The notes: a model not told the origin generated them from the sequence alone. Shown: positions 7,514 through 21,032, numbered from the stretch's first letter. The stretch is DNA of 64,000 nucleotides from Hippopus hippopus (GCA_946811185.2 OX328105.1:36640474-36704473); one strand, 5' to 3'. Numbers and translations: made by a program.

Positions 7514-7573
7514 TTTTCTTTTGTAATTGATCAGATCTTAAAGGGAGCCATGTTAAAGAAAATGAAAGTTATG

Positions 7574-7594
7574 AGCCCGATCATAAACATCGAT

Positions 7595-7600
<6 letters not shown>
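7574..7600. other. Unit-boundary junction (linker fused to pre-GA4 sequence)
   Basis: After S12 the linker runs to GAGCCCGATC, as in 5959-5968, where it should continue TGACGACTTC. Instead it joins ATAAACATCGATCAGCAC, the sequence before GA4 at 5611-5628. Two bases (TC) are shared at the joint. The same joint recurs at 14275, 21601, 29190, 36785, 44107, 51696 and 58393, so it is the joint that closes each unit onto the next. Confidence 0.85.
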
Positions 7601-7632
<32 letters not shown>

Positions 7633-8224
7633 GGTGGTATTTCATTTACCAGTACTTTGCACATTATTCCAAACCAATGGCTGCTTTCCTACATAACTGT
7701 TGTCGGGATAAAAACATTGTGAGTGATGAGAAATTAATGAATCTTGTCGCAATTACTGTCATCAAACCTCGGATAATAATTGCAACAGCTGGGAAATGGA
7801 ACCTGTGAATCCCTAGTTTCAGGCTTCGCACGTCATCAACTGAGCAACCAAGCTGAGAATTATGCAGATGAAATATTTCTTTTGTAATTGATCGGATCTT
7901 AAAGGGAGCCATGTTAAAGAAAATGAAAGTTATGAGCCCGATCTGACGACTTCAACATACTTTGAGTTATATCGCAAGCACCTACTTATGCTTTATTGGA
8001 GTTTCTTTTACCTGTACTTTGCTTTTAACCTTTCCCAAACCACTGTTTGCTTTCAAACGTAGATCATTTGAAACATTGTTCAACGATGAGAGAAGAATGA
8101 ATCCTGTCGCAATGAACTTAAACAATCCTGAAAAAGAAAATTAGAACAGCCGGGGAATCGAACTATACAACCTTGGGTTTTAAGTCTGGAACATTACTTT
8201 GCAGTTGCTTTTAGTGATGTTGGC

Positions 8225-8277
<53 letters not shown>

Positions 8278-9206
8278 AAGACAGAGAGAGTATTTGATTT
8301 TGAAATGTTTACTTTATTCGTGGAGGGTTGTGATGTGCGAAAAGAAATCGTAACATTTTGTAAAGAAAAATGATGTACAGTTGTGTTGTGAATTGAAGGA
8401 AAAAAGCCTATTTTGAAGGAGGCAAGCATATCTCATGTTTAGGAATCCTTGACACAATTTGATTTTGTGAAGATGTGGTGAAAAGCAAAGAAGTATGTTG
8501 CTGAAGCCTACTTTTGAAGTTGATCGATTCTTAGGGGGGACATTGATAAGGTAAACGAAAAATATGTTTATGGGTCATGTTTGCAAGACCTTGGAGAGGA
8601 AGATCTTGCTATAATGGGAGAAAATACTGGTGTCATATCCCCAAGCCTGTCCCCACATTATGGATACACTGGAAATGATAAGTGTGGATTTGATTGTTGT
8701 TTACTGATTTTTTTGGAAAGATTCAAAACTTAAATTTAAAAAAATTGGGAAAACTGTGGACAAGCAATTGGAAATACTGTGGACTAGCTGGAAATCGAGT
8801 AAAGAAATGGAATGATTTGAATGTAGGACAAAGATGTTTTCCTGAGTGTTGAAAAGTGAACTAAAATAGTATTGAGCAAAACTGTTTAAGTTTACAGCAG
8901 TTGTGAAGCTATTTAATAATTGCTTGGATGATGATGATGACTAGGTTGGTAGTGCTACTGTAGATGTTGTAGCGGAGCAAGATTTCTTTGTTAGCCAAAG
9001 CTCTTGTAACAGTCTTTCCAAACCACTGGCTGGTTTTCAAAATAACTTTAGTCGATAGAATGATCGGTATTAAGCAAAGAATAAATCCTGCAACAACGAA
9101 TATCATCGAACCTCGGACAGAAATTGGTACAGCTTGGGGACCGAACCTGCGACCGTATAGGCTTTTAGCCATGTACTTTACCAACCAAGCTACTGGGCAA
9201 GGCAAT

Positions 9207-9247
<41 letters not shown>

Positions 9248-9947
9248 AGTGTATTTGATTATGACATGTTTACTTTAATCCTGAAGGGTTTTTATGTGCG
9301 AGAAGAAATTAAAACATTTTGCAAAGACAAATGATGTACAGTTGTGGATTGAAGGAAAAATAATATAAGCTTTTGGAAGGGGATAACTTTCTTTTACCAG
9401 TACTTCGCACAATATTATTCCCAGTGGCACTGGCTGCATTCCTCACATAACCTCGTCGAAAGAATTATGAGGGCTGAGATAAGAATAAACCCTGTCGCAG
9501 TAACTGTCATCAATTACATAGAGCATATTCTCAGTCTAAGAGATTGTATCCTCAGTCCGTAGGTTTTACTTTCACATCGGGAGAAATATTTTCAGTCTGT
9601 ATTTATTTATTCCTGGAGGGTTATGAGCGAGAAGACATTGTAACTTTTTGTAAAGAACAATGATGGAAAAAGTAAAATGTGTGAACACTATAGATTTTAA
9701 TGGCCATGTGTTTAGAAATGTGCAGAAGTTAATTTTAAGGGACTCGATATTTTCTGGACAGTTTTGGATTCAATAAAAAAAGTTATAAGCTATTTGGGAG
9801 GAGATGAGTACTTTCTTTTACCAGTACTTTGCACAATATTGTTCCCATTGGCACTTGCTGCTTTCTTTTTATGACTTCGTCAGAAGGATTATCAGCGCCG
9901 AGATAAGAAGAAACCCTGTCGCAATAACTGTCATCAATTCCATAAAA

Positions 9948-11538
9948 CATATTCACAGTCTTGGAGATTGTATCCTCAGTCCGCAGGTTGTACTTTCAAA
10001 TGGGGAGAAATACATTTAGTGCGTAATACTGGTCCATTAGTCCTTACCATCGTCTTTAGTCTCATTTGACCCAATCTCAGTATGTACCCTGAATTCGTGA
10101 GATAAACCCTTAGGCCATGAGCTGAGTCAACAAACGCTTGAGATTCAACCAGTTCCTTATTTCTTTACTTCATTAGGCTGCACTCTTAGTCAATGAGATA
10201 AACCTTACCTGTGGAAATTATTCGATATGATTAACCACTTTTTGGTCCGTTGTATTTGTCTTTCTGTAAGATGTATCGTCGGTCTGTCAAATGTAAATGA
10301 AAGTCCAGACACTTGTTTTTACTTTGAATTAAACCAAATGCCGTACGTTAGCCCCTTCAGTCTGTTTGATTTACCTTTAGTCCAAGAGATGTACCTTCAG
10401 TCCGAGAAATATGTCTTCGTTTTGTTTGAGTCTTACACCTTCATCTTCGAGCTCTACATCGCTTGAAATTGCTTTTAAATAGGTCCTGAAACTGTATTTC
10501 CACCTTCCTGTGACTGCGCGAGTTCCTAAGCCTGTACCCACAGTCGGCGACTTCATACCCCCAGCGCCTAAAACCAACCCTCAGGCCGTTACAAACATAC
10601 TGAGTCCTTGAGATTGTATCCTCAGTTCGTGGAATGTTTCCTCAGTCTATTTCATGTCCTCTTAGACTTTGAAATCGTACCTATAGTCAGTTGAATGTAC
10701 CCCCAGGCCCTGAACCACTGGCCTCACTCAAATGGTACCATTTGCACAGTTTGCCTATACACTCTTTTCCTGAAATGTACCCTAAATCTGTTAGCTGTAA
10801 GTTCAGAGAGTATCCTTAATGTAACTTTTCTTCCAGTCTTATAACATTAGTCAGCGCGTTGAGCCCAAAATTAGCAATAAAAACCCCAAGTCTATGAGAT
10901 GCACCTCAGTCACTCGAATACACCATAAGGCCCTAAAGCTGTGTTCTATCTTAAAATTTACCCGTTTTCAATTAGACTTTATCCCTTGCCCACTTGATGT
11001 GCCTACAGTTCGAAGATGTGTCCTTTGTCCATTGGTTATTGCAATAGCCCGTTTCATGTTCTCTTAGGAATTGAGATGGTAGCCTTAGTGAGTGAGATGT
11101 ATCATCAAGCTATAAACCTGTGTCGTTTCAGAGATTTTAGTCCCAACCTGTTAGCCTGACCCGCCAGTCGGTAAGATGTTCTTTTAGTTCCTTCTACTTT
11201 CTCTCAGGCGGTGAAATACATTCTCAGTTCGATGTTCCCTCAAACCTTGAAACAGTGTCCCTTCTATTATTTCAACCCAATGCCGTATGCCTGTATCTGT
11301 GGTAGGCTATATATTCTCTCAGTTCCACACAGATATACCCTCAGTATTTACAACTATGCCCTTTCTCCTATTTTAGGTCCAGGCGATTAGCTTGTTCTAT
11401 CTGCTTCCTTCATATTTCAACCCAACTTAATTGAATGTACCCTCAGATGACGAACCCATGCCTGCACTGTTGTTTCACCGATAACTCTTTGGCCTCTACT
11501 TCTTCTTCATGATCTTAACCCTCAGTCTAAACGGTCTG
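9948..11538 (+). repeat. 20-bp minisatellite in U2
   Basis: Same length and motif order as U1. Confidence 0.82.
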
Positions 11539-11569
11539 AAATAATGTATTCAACCTCATTTCACTGTCA

Positions 11570-12201
11570 TCTCTCTCTCTCTTCTTCATTTCTCTCTCTT
11601 TTTCATTTCTCTCTCTCTCTCTCTCGCTCTCTCTCTCGCTCTCGCTATTTCTGTCTCTCTATTTCTGTCTCTCTTCACCTCTCTCTCTCAATCTCATTCT
11701 GTCTGTCTATCTCTTTCCTTCTCTGTCTTTCTCTCTTTGTCTCTTACTCTCTATCTACTCCTTTCTGAACTCTTTGTCTTACTCTCTGCTCCTCATTCTT
11801 ATCTTCTCTCTACACTCTTTTCTACTGTCAGTCTCCCGCTGTCTCTCTCTCTCTCTCTCGCTGTCGCTCTCTATCTATCTCTCTCTCTTTCTTTCTCGCT
11901 TTCTGTCTTTCTCTCGCTCTCTATTTCTCTCTCTATCCCTCCCATTTCTCTTCCTCCTCTTCTTATATTTCTCCTCTTTCTATCTGTATCTCGCTGCCTC
12001 CTTTCACACAGTTTCTCTATCTCTGTTTTTCTCTCTCTTTCGCTATTCCACCATCTTCTGTCTCATTGTCTATCGTTCATTATTCTCTCACGTTCTCTCT
12101 GTCTGTCTTTCTGTCTCCCTTTATTCCTTTTTCCTTCCTGCAGACTTCTGTCTCTGTCCCTCTATCCATCTCTTTCGCCTTCTGTCCCTCTCTCTCTCTT
12201 T
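11570..12201 (+). repeat. CT-rich tract, U2 (632 bp, type B)
   Basis: Two bases shorter than type A in the early pure CT run, just before CGCTCTCTCTCTCGC. Confidence 0.95.
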
Positions 12202-12671
12202 TGGCTGACTTGATATTGCATCTTTGGTCTCCTTGTTGTGTTTCTCACGTTTATAAGACGGTATTCTCGGACTATGATGTTTATCCTTTTCCTCCAAAAA
12301 TGTACTTCCTACAATAAATTTTGCTTCCTTTCCTTCATATCTTCCTCAGGCTGTATGATTGATGGTTTCTCAGTTGATATGATGCTCCCTCAGACCGTAA
12401 TTTTGATTGTTATCTGCTTTTAAATACATGTAGATTAAGAACTATGTAGAATTGTCCATTAGATCTTTTAGTATGAAATGTTAATGGTGTAACTGGCACA
12501 ATTGAGACATCCTGGCAAGATCTTACAAAATTATGTAATCACCCTGTGCATGTTTTACCTTAAGAATGCCAAAAAAGCCAAGGTTCCCACTTTATGATCA
12601 GAAGCAACTTGTTGATTGAAAATAATACATAAACATTCACGTAAGATTCTCCATATCATATTTATGCAGTA

Positions 12672-12990
12672 TTGATTCATTGATTGATTGCAGAGTGTTA
12701 AACGCCGTTTACAACATTATTTCAGTTTATATAGCGGCGGCCAGTGCACTTATGTATTCTTTCCTGTAAATTCTTTTACCAGTATTACGCACAATATTCT
12801 TTCCAAGCCACTGGCTGCTTTCCCACATGACAATCGTGGAAACAATGGTCAACGTTGAGAGTGGAATGAATCGTATCGCATGGAATATCAGCAATCCTCG
12901 GAAAATAATTGGCCGAACCGGGAATGAAACCAGCGACCCCCCTGTTCTCAAGTCCTGTATGCTACCGACTGAGCTACCGAGGCTCGGCAA
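12672..12990 (-). mobile_element. S6 in U2: full-length minus-strand SINE
   Basis: Same structure and flanking TTATGCAGTA (12662-12671 and 12991-13000) as in U1. Confidence 0.86.
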
Positions 12991-13224
12991 TTATGCAGTA
13001 ACTCCACTCCGTATAATCACACGGTCAATTGAGCAACTCGGGGGCATGACAGTTTTTTGATATTGTTTGTTTGTATGGTGTTTCTCGTAGTTTCAGCATA
13101 TTTCTGTCATATCACGGAGGCCAGTGCATCTACCATTGCCTTCCTGTGAGTCTTTATCCAGTGTTCCGCACAATATTATATCCACTGGCTTCTTTCTCAC
13201 ATACTCAACGTCATAAACATCGAT

Positions 13225-13255
<31 letters not shown>

Positions 13256-13436
13256 CGGTGGTATTTCATTTACCAGTACTTTGCACATTATTCCAAACCA
13301 ATGGCTGCTTTCCTACATAACTGTTGTCGGGATAAAAACATTGTGAGTGATGAGAAATTAATGAATCTTGTCGCAATTACTGTCATCAAACCTCGGATAA
13401 TAATTGCAACAGCTGGGAAATGGAACCTGTGAATCC

Positions 13437-13438
13437 CA
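13437..13438. other. Deletion junction in U2 (about 905 bp missing)
   Basis: GTGAATCCC (end of S8 remnant) is fused to AGTGGTGAGCG (inside SINE L). In U1 the corresponding bases 5839-6744 (906 bp) lie between these points; in U5 they are 35050-35953 (904 bp). One C of microhomology at the break. The lost DNA held the S8 head end, a linker, S9, GA5, the shared block, S10, a linker, the left part of S11 and the first 17 bp of SINE L. Confidence 0.95.
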
Positions 13439-13692
13439 GTGGTGAGCGTGTCGGACTCATGACCTGGTGGTTGTGAGTTCGATACCCGGTTGAGGCGAAC
13501 CTTCTTTCCGGCGTATTTTCGCCTCTCACCTCTGCTGAAGCATGTGAGAAAAGTAGTCGGTGGCTTTGGAAAGAAAGTTGTGTTAGTACTGGTGTGAGAA
13601 AGCCAGGAAACACATGTGCGTCACCGACCGCCATGATATGACCTTAGCTGTTAAAGTGGCGTTAAACCCCAATACAACCAATACAACAACAT
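13438..13692 (+). mobile_element. SINE L remnant in U2, first 17 bp removed by deletion
   Basis: Begins inside box A (AGTGGTGAGCG kept, upstream CCCGGGTGGCTC lost); box B is intact at 13477-13485. The left target duplication is gone; the right one remains at 13693-13704. Loss of half of box A should weaken or abolish its own polymerase III promoter. Confidence 0.92.
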
Positions 13693-14287
13693 AACCTTTC
13701 CCAAACCACTGTTTGCTTTCAAACGTAGATAATTTGAAACATTGTTGAATGATGAGAGAAGAATGAATCCTGTCGCAATGAATTTAATCCTGAAAAAGGA
13801 AATAAGATAAACCGGGGAATCGAACTATAGAACCTTGGGTTTTAAGTCTGGAACATTACTTTGCCGTTGCTTTTAGTGATATGTTTGCTGAGAGCAAGTG
13901 AGAGAGAGAGAGAGAGAGAGAGAGAGTGAGAAAGGATTTGATTTTGAAATGTTTACTTTATTTCTGGAGGGTTGTTATGTGCATGAAGAAAATGTAACAT
14001 TTTGGAAAGAAAAATGATATACAGTTATGTTGTGAATTGAAGGGGGAAAAATGTGAGCGACGAGAAATGAATGAATCTTGTCGCAATTACTGTCATCAAA
14101 CCGCGGATAAAAATTACAAAAGCTGGGGAATCGAACCTGTGAACCCTAGTTTCAGGCTTCGCACGTCATCAACTGAGCAACCAAGCTAAGAATTATGCTG
14201 ATGAAGTTTTCTTTTGTAATTGATCAGATCTTAAAGGGAGCCATGTTAAAGAAAATGAAAGTTATGAGCCCGATCATAAACATCGAT

Positions 14288-14327
<40 letters not shown>

Positions 14328-14919
14328 GGTGGTATTTCATTTACCAGTACTTTGCACATTATTCCAAACCAATGGCTGCTTTCCTACATAACTGTTGTCG
14401 GGATAAAAACATTGTGAGTGATGAGAAATTAATGAATCTTGTCGCAATTACTGTCATCAAACCTCGGATAATAATTGCAACAGCTGGGAAATGGAACCTG
14501 TGAATCCCTAGTTTCAGGCTTCGCACGTCATCAACTGAGCAACCAAGCTGAGAATTATGCAGATGAAATATTTCTTTTGTAATTGATCGGATCTTAAAGG
14601 GAGCCATGTTAAAGAAAATGAAAGTTATGAGCCCGATCTGACGACTTCAACATACTTTGAGTTATATCGCAAGCACCTACTTATGCTTTATTGGAGTTTC
14701 TTTTACCTGTACTTTGCTTTTAACCTTTCCCAAACCACTGTTTGCTTTCAAACGTAGATCATTTGAAACATTGTTCAACGATGAGAGAAGAATGAATCCT
14801 ATCGCAATGAACTTAAACAATCCTGAAAAAGAAAATTAGAACAGCCGGGGAATCGAACTATACAACCTTGGGTTTTAAGTCTGGAACATTACTTTGCAGT
14901 TGCTTTTAGTGATGTTGGC

Positions 14920-14974
<55 letters not shown>

Positions 14975-15902
14975 AAGACAGAGAGAGTATTTGATTTTGA
15001 AATGTTTACTTTATTCCTGGAGGGTTGTGATGTGCGAAAAGAAATCGTAAATTTTGTAAAGAAAAATGATGTACAGTTGTGTTGTGAATTGAAGGAAAAA
15101 AGCCTATTTTGAAGGAGGCAAGCATATCTCATGTTTAGGAATCCTTGACACAATTTGATTTTGTGAAGATGTGGTGAAAAGCAAAGAAGTATGTTGCTGA
15201 AGCCTACTTTTGAAGTTGATCGATTCTTAGGGGGGACATTGATAAGGTAAACGAAAAATATGTTTATGGGTCATGTTTGCAAGACCTTGGAGAGGAAGAT
15301 CTTGCTATAATGGGAGAAAATACTGGTGTCATATCCCCAAGCCTGTCCCCACATTATGGATACACTGGAAATGATAAGTGTGGATTTGATTGTTGTTTAC
15401 TGATTTTTTTGGAAAGATTCAAAACTTAAATTTAAAAAAATTGGGAAAACTGTGGACAAGCAATTGGAAATACTGTGGACTAGCTGGAAATCGAGTAAAG
15501 AAATGGAATGATTTGAATGTAGGACAAAGATGTTTTCCTGAGTGTTGAAAAGTGAACTAAAATAGTATTGAGCAAAACTGTTTAAGTTTACAGCAGTTGT
15601 GAAGCTATTTAATAATTGCTTGGATGATGATGATGATTAGGTTGGTAGTGCTACTGTAGATGTTGTAGCGGAGCAAGATTTCTTTGTTAGCCAAAGCTCT
15701 TGTAACAGTCTTTCCAAACCACTGGCTGGTTTTCAAAATAACTTTAGTCGATAGAATGATCGGTATTAAGCAAAGAATAAATCCTGCAACAACGAATATC
15801 ATCGAACCTCGGACAGAAATTGGTACAGCTTGGGGACCGAACCTGCGACCGTATAGGCTTTTAGCCATGTACTTTACCAACCAAGCTACTGGGCAAGGCA
15901 AT

Positions 15903-15959
<57 letters not shown>

Positions 15960-16655
15960 TATTTGATTATGACATGTTTACTTTAATCCTGAAGGGTTTT
16001 TATGTGCGAGAAGAAATTAAAACATTTTGCAAAGACAAATGATGTACAGTTGTGGATTGAAGGAAAAATAATATAAGCTTTTGGAAGGGGATAACTTTCT
16101 TTTACCAGTACTTCGCACAATATTATTCCCAGTGGCACTGGCTGCATTCCTCACATAACCTCGTCGAAAGAATTATGAGGGCTGAGATAAGAATAAACCC
16201 TGTCGCAGTAACTGTCATCAATTACATAGAGCATATTCTCAGTCTAAGAGATTGTATCCTCAGTCCGTAGGTTTTACTTTCACATCGGGAGAAATATTTT
16301 CAGTCTGTATTTATTTATTCCTGGAGGGTTATGAGCGAGAAGACATTGTAACTTTTTGTAAAGAACAATGATGGAAAAAGTAAAATGTGTGAACACTATA
16401 GATTTTAATGGCCATGTGTTTAGAAATGTGCAGAAGTTAATTTTAAGGGACTCGATATTTTCTGGACAGTTTTGGATTCAATAAAAAAAGTTATAAGCTA
16501 TTTGGGAGGAGATGAGTACTTTCTTTTACCAGTACTTTGCACAATATTGTTCCCATTGGCACTTGCTGCTTTCTTTTTATGACTTCGTCAGAAGGATTAT
16601 CAGCGCCGAGATAAGAAGAAACCCTGTCGCAATAACTGTCATCAATTCCATAAAA

Positions 16656-18246
16656 CATATTCACAGTCTTGGAGATTGTATCCTCAGTCCGCAGGTTGTA
16701 CTTTCAAATGGGGAGAAATACATTTAGTGCGTAATACTGGTCCATTAGTCCTTACCATCGTCTTTAGTCTCATTTGACCCAATCTCAGTATGTACCCTGA
16801 ATTCGTGAGATAAACCCTTAGGCCATGAGCTGAGTCAACAAACGCTTGAGATTCAACCAGTTCCTTATTTCTTTACTTCATTAGGCTGCACTCTTAGTCA
16901 ATGAGATAAACCTTACCTGTGGAAATTATTCGATATGATTAACCACTTTTTGGTCCGTTGTATTTGTCTTTCTGTAAGATGTATCGTCGGTCTGTCAAAT
17001 GTAAATGAAAGTCCAGACACTTGTTTTTACTTTGAATTAAACCAAATGCCGTACGTTAGCCCCTTCAGTCTGTTTGATTTACCTTTAGTCCAAGAGATGT
17101 ACCTTCAGTCCGAGAAATATGTCTTCGTTTTGTTTGAGTCTTACACCTTCATCTTCGAGCTCTACATCGCTTGAAATTGCTTTTAAATAGGTCCTGAAAC
17201 TGTATTTCCACCTTCCTGTGACTGCGCGAGTTCCTAAGCCTGTACCCACAGTCGGCGACTTCATACCCCCAGCGCCTAAAACCAACCCTCAGGCCGTTAC
17301 AAACATACTGAGTCCTTGAGATTGTATCCTCAGTTCGTGGAATGTTTCCTCAGTCTATTTCATGTCCTCTTAGACTTTGAAATCGTACCTATAGTCAGTT
17401 GAAAATACCCCCAGGCCCTGAACCACTGGCCTCACTCAAATGGTACCATTTGCACAGTTTGCCTATACACTCTTTTCCTGAAATGTACCCTAAATCTGTT
17501 AGCTGTAAGTTCAGAGAGTATCCTTAATGTAACTTTTCTTCCAGTCTTATAACATTAGTCAGCGCGTTGAGCCCAAAATTAGCAATAAAAACCCCAAGTC
17601 TATGAGATGCACCTCAGTCACTCGAATACACCATAAGGCCCTAAAGCTGTGTTCTATCTTAAAATTTACCCGTTTTCAATTAGACTTTATCCCTTGCCCA
17701 CTTGATGTGCCTACAGTTCGAAGATGTGTCCTTTGTCCATTGGTTATTGCAATAGCCCGTTTCATGTTCTCTTAGGAATTGAGATGGTAGCCTTAGTGAG
17801 TGAGATGTATCATCAAGCTATAAACCTGTGTCGTTTCAGAGATTTTAGTCCCAACCTGTTAGCCTGACCCGCCAGTCGGTAAGATGTTCTTTTAGTTCCT
17901 TCTACTTTCTCTCAGGCGGTGAAATACATTCTCAGTTCGATGTTCCCTCAAACCTTGAAACAGTGTCCCTTCTATTATTTCAACCCAATGCCGTATGCCT
18001 GTATCTGTGGTAGGCTATATATTCTCTCAGTTCCACACAGATATACCCTCAGTATTTACAACTATGCCCTTTCTCCTATTTTAGGTCCAGGCGATTAGCT
18101 TGTTCTATCTGCTTCCTTCATATTTCAACCCAACTTAATTGAATGTACCCTCAGATGACGAACCCATGCCTGCACTGTTGTTTCACCGATAACTCTTTGG
18201 CCTCTACTTCTTCTTCATGATCTTAACCCTCAGTCTAAACGGTCTG
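16656..18246 (+). repeat. 20-bp minisatellite in U3 (type C variant)
   Basis: Carries GAAAATACCCC at about 17401 where types A and B have GAATGTACCCC. Confidence 0.82.
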
Positions 18247-18277
18247 AAATAATGTATTCAACCTCATTTCACTGTCA

Positions 18278-18907
18278 TCTCTCTCTCTCTTCTTCATTTC
18301 TCTCTTTTTCATTTCTCTCTCTCTCTCTCTCGCTCTCTCTCTCGCTCTCGCTATTTCTGTCTCTCTATTTCTGTCTCTCTTCACCTCTCTCTCTCAATCT
18401 CATTCTGTCTGTCTATCTCTTTCCTTCTCTGTCTTTCTCTCTTTGTCTCTTACTCTCTATCTACTCCTTTCTGAACTCTTTGTCTTACTCTCTGCTCCTC
18501 ATTCTTATCTTCTCTCTACACTCTTTTCTACTGTCAGTCTCCCGCTGTCTCTCTCTCTCTCTCTCGCTGTCGCTCTCTATCTATCTCTCTCTCTTTCTTT
18601 CTCGCTTTCTGTCTTTCTCTCGCTCTCTATTTCTCTCTCTATCCCTCCCATTTCTCTTCCTCCTCTTCTTATATTTCTCCTCTTTCTATCTGTATCTCGC
18701 TGCCTCCTTTCACACAGTTTCTCTATCTCTGTTTTTCTCTCTCTTTCGCTATTCCACCATCTTCTGTCTCATTGTCTATCGTTCATTATTCTCTCACGTT
18801 CTCTCTGTCTGTCTTTCTGTCTCCCTTTATTCCTTTTTCCTTCCTGCAGACTTCTGTCTCTGTCCCTCTATCCATCTCTTTCGCCTTCTGTCCCTCTCTC
18901 TCTCTTT
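18278..18907 (+). repeat. CT-rich tract, U3 (630 bp, type C)
   Basis: Like type B but with a further TC lost before TTTTTCATTTC. Confidence 0.95.
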
Positions 18908-19377
18908 TGGCTGACTTGATATTGCATCTTTGGTCTCCTTGTTGTGTTTCTCACGTTTATAAGACGGTATTCTCGGACTATGATGTTTATCCTTTTCCTC
19001 CAAAAATGTACTTCCTACAATAAATTTTGCTTCCTTTCCTTCATATCTTCCTCAGGCTGTATGATTGATGGTTTCTCAGTTGATATGATGCTCCCTCAGA
19101 CCGTAATTTTGATTGTTATCTGCTTTTAAATACATGTAGATTAAGAACTATGTAGAATTGTCCATTAGATCTTTTAGTATGAAATGTTAATGGTGTAACT
19201 GGCACAATTGAGACATCCTGGCAAGATCTTACAAAATTATGTAATCACCCTGTGCATGTTTTACCTTAAGAATGCCAAAAAAGCCAAGGTTCCCACTTTA
19301 TGATCAGAAGCAACTTGTTGATTGAAAATAATACATAAACATTCACGTAAGATTCTCCATATCATATTTATGCAGTA

Positions 19378-19696
19378 TTGATTCATTGATTGATTGCAGA
19401 GTGTTAAACGCCGTTTACAACATTATTTCAGTTTATATAGCGGCGGCCAGTGCACTTATGTATTCTTTCCTGTAAATTCTTTTACCAGTATTACGCACAA
19501 TATTCTTTCCAAGCCACTGGCTGCTTTCCCACATGACAATCGTGGAAACAATGGTCAACGTTGAGAGTGGAATGAATCGTATCGCATGGAATATCAGCAA
19601 TCCTCGGAAAATAATTGGCCGAACCGGGAATGAAACCAGCGACCCCCCTGTTCTCAAGTCCTGTATGCTACCGACTGAGCTACCGAGGCTCGGCAA
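19378..19696 (-). mobile_element. S6 in U3: full-length minus-strand SINE
   Basis: Collinear with the U1 copy, including head, body and CAATCAATC-type tail. Confidence 0.86.
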
Positions 19697-19929
19697 TTAT
19701 GCAGTAACTCCACTCCGTATAATCACACGGTCAATTGAGCAACTCGGGGGCATGACAGTTTTTTGATATTGTTTGTTTGTATGGTGTTTCTCGTAGTTTC
19801 AGCATATTTCTGTCATATCACGGAGGCCAGTGCATCTACCATTGCCTTCCTGTGAGTCTTTATCCAGTGTTCCGCACAATATTATATCCACTGGCTTCTT
19901 TCTCACATACTCAACGTCATAAACATCGA

Positions 19930-19961
<32 letters not shown>

Positions 19962-20559
19962 CGGTGGTATTTCATTTACCAGTACTTTGCACATTATTCC
20001 AAACCAATGGCTGCTTTCCTACATAACTGTTGTCGGGATAAAAACATTGTGAGTGATGAGAAATTAATGAATCTTGTCGCAATTACTGTCATCAAACCTC
20101 GGATAATAATTGCAACAGCTGGGAAATGGAACCTGTGAATCCCTAGTTTCAGGCTTCGTACGTCATCAACTGAGCAACCAAGCTGAGAATTATGCAGATG
20201 AAATATTTCTTTTGTAATTGATCAGATCTTAAAGGGAGCCATGTTAAAGAAAATGAAAGTTATGAGCCCGATCTGACGACTTCAACATAATTTGAGTTAT
20301 ATCGCAAGCACCTACTTATGCTTTATTGGAGTTTCTTTTACCTGTACTTTGCTTTTAACCTTTCCCAAACCACTGTTTGCTTTCAAACGTAGATCATTTG
20401 AAACATTGTTCAACGATGAGAGAAGAATGAATCCTGTCGCCATGAACTTAAACAATCCTGAAAAAGAAAATTAGAATAGCCCGGGAATCGAACTATACAA
20501 CCTTTGGTTATATGTCTGGAACATTACTTTGCTGCTGCTTTTAGTGATGTTGGCTGAGA

Positions 20560-20592
<33 letters not shown>

Positions 20593-21020
20593 GATTTGAT
20601 TTTGAAATATTTACTTTATTTCTGGAGGGTTGTAATTTGCGTGAAAAAATTGTAACATATTGTAAAGAAATATGATGTACAGTTATCTTGTGAATTGAAG
20701 GGGGGGAAAAATGTGAGCGATGAGAAATGAATGAATCTTGTCGCAATGGCTGTCGTCAAACCTCGGATAAAAATTGCAACAGCTGGGGTATCGAACCTGT
20801 GAAGCCCTAGTTTCGGACCTCGTACGTCACCAACTGAGCAATTAAGCAGAGAATTATGCTGATGAAGTTTTCTTTTGTAACTGATCAGATCTTAAAGGGA
20901 GCCACATTAACGAAAATGAAAGTTATGAGCCCGATCTGACGACTTCAACATAATTTGAGTTATATCGCAAGCACCTACTTATGCGTTATTGGAGTTTCTT
21001 TTTACCGGTATCTTGCTTTT

Positions 21021-21032
21021 AACCTTTCCCAA
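21021..21032. other. Empty SINE L target site in U3
   Basis: AACCTTTCCCAA occurs once, continuous with ACCACTGTTTGC of S11. This is the uninterrupted pre-insertion state. Confidence 0.94.

Larger units (their letters stand above)
1..7582 (+). repeat. Array unit U1 (type A downstream, atypical 5' part), SINE L present
   Basis: Cut on the left by the window inside GA1. Internal map: GA1 1-13, S1 24-256, S2 385-590, GA2 608-673, S3 1374-1590, GA3 1592-1641, S4 1786-1920, S5 2210-2345, minisatellite 2345-3935, CT tract 3967-4600, S6 5071-5389, S7 5489-5612, GA4 5630-5656, S8 5666-5898, S9 6027-6232, GA5 6251-6287, S10 6406-6562, S11 6691-7181 interrupted by SINE L 6728-6999, GA6 7207-7233, S12 7358-7513. 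The downstream part is type A; the first 1.6 kb is not the type A haplotype of U4 and U7. Confidence 0.93.
7583..14275 (+). repeat. Array unit U2 (type B, 905-bp deletion)
   Basis: 6,693 bp. Map: GA1 7601-7630, S1 7641-7873, S2 8002-8207, GA2 8225-8290, S3 8991-9207, GA3 9209-9244, S4 9389-9523, S5 9813-9948, minisatellite 9948-11538, CT tract 11570-12201, S6 12672-12990, S7 13090-13213, GA4 13231-13255, S8 remnant 13265-13437, deletion junction, SINE L remnant 13438-13692, S11 remnant 13705-13874, GA6 13900-13926, S12 14051-14206. S9, GA5, S10 and two linkers are absent. Confidence 0.94.

Noticed and set aside
5061..7582. LTR retrotransposon or DNA transposon as the mobile unit
   Set aside because: No paired long terminal repeats with TG...CA ends, no terminal inverted repeats and no polymerase or transposase coding sequence were found. 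The repeats seen are explained by SINEs and tandem duplication.
13437..13438. Two independent deletions in U2 and U8
   Set aside because: The joint is identical to the base in both units and both share the type B private base, so one deletion copied with the array is simpler.
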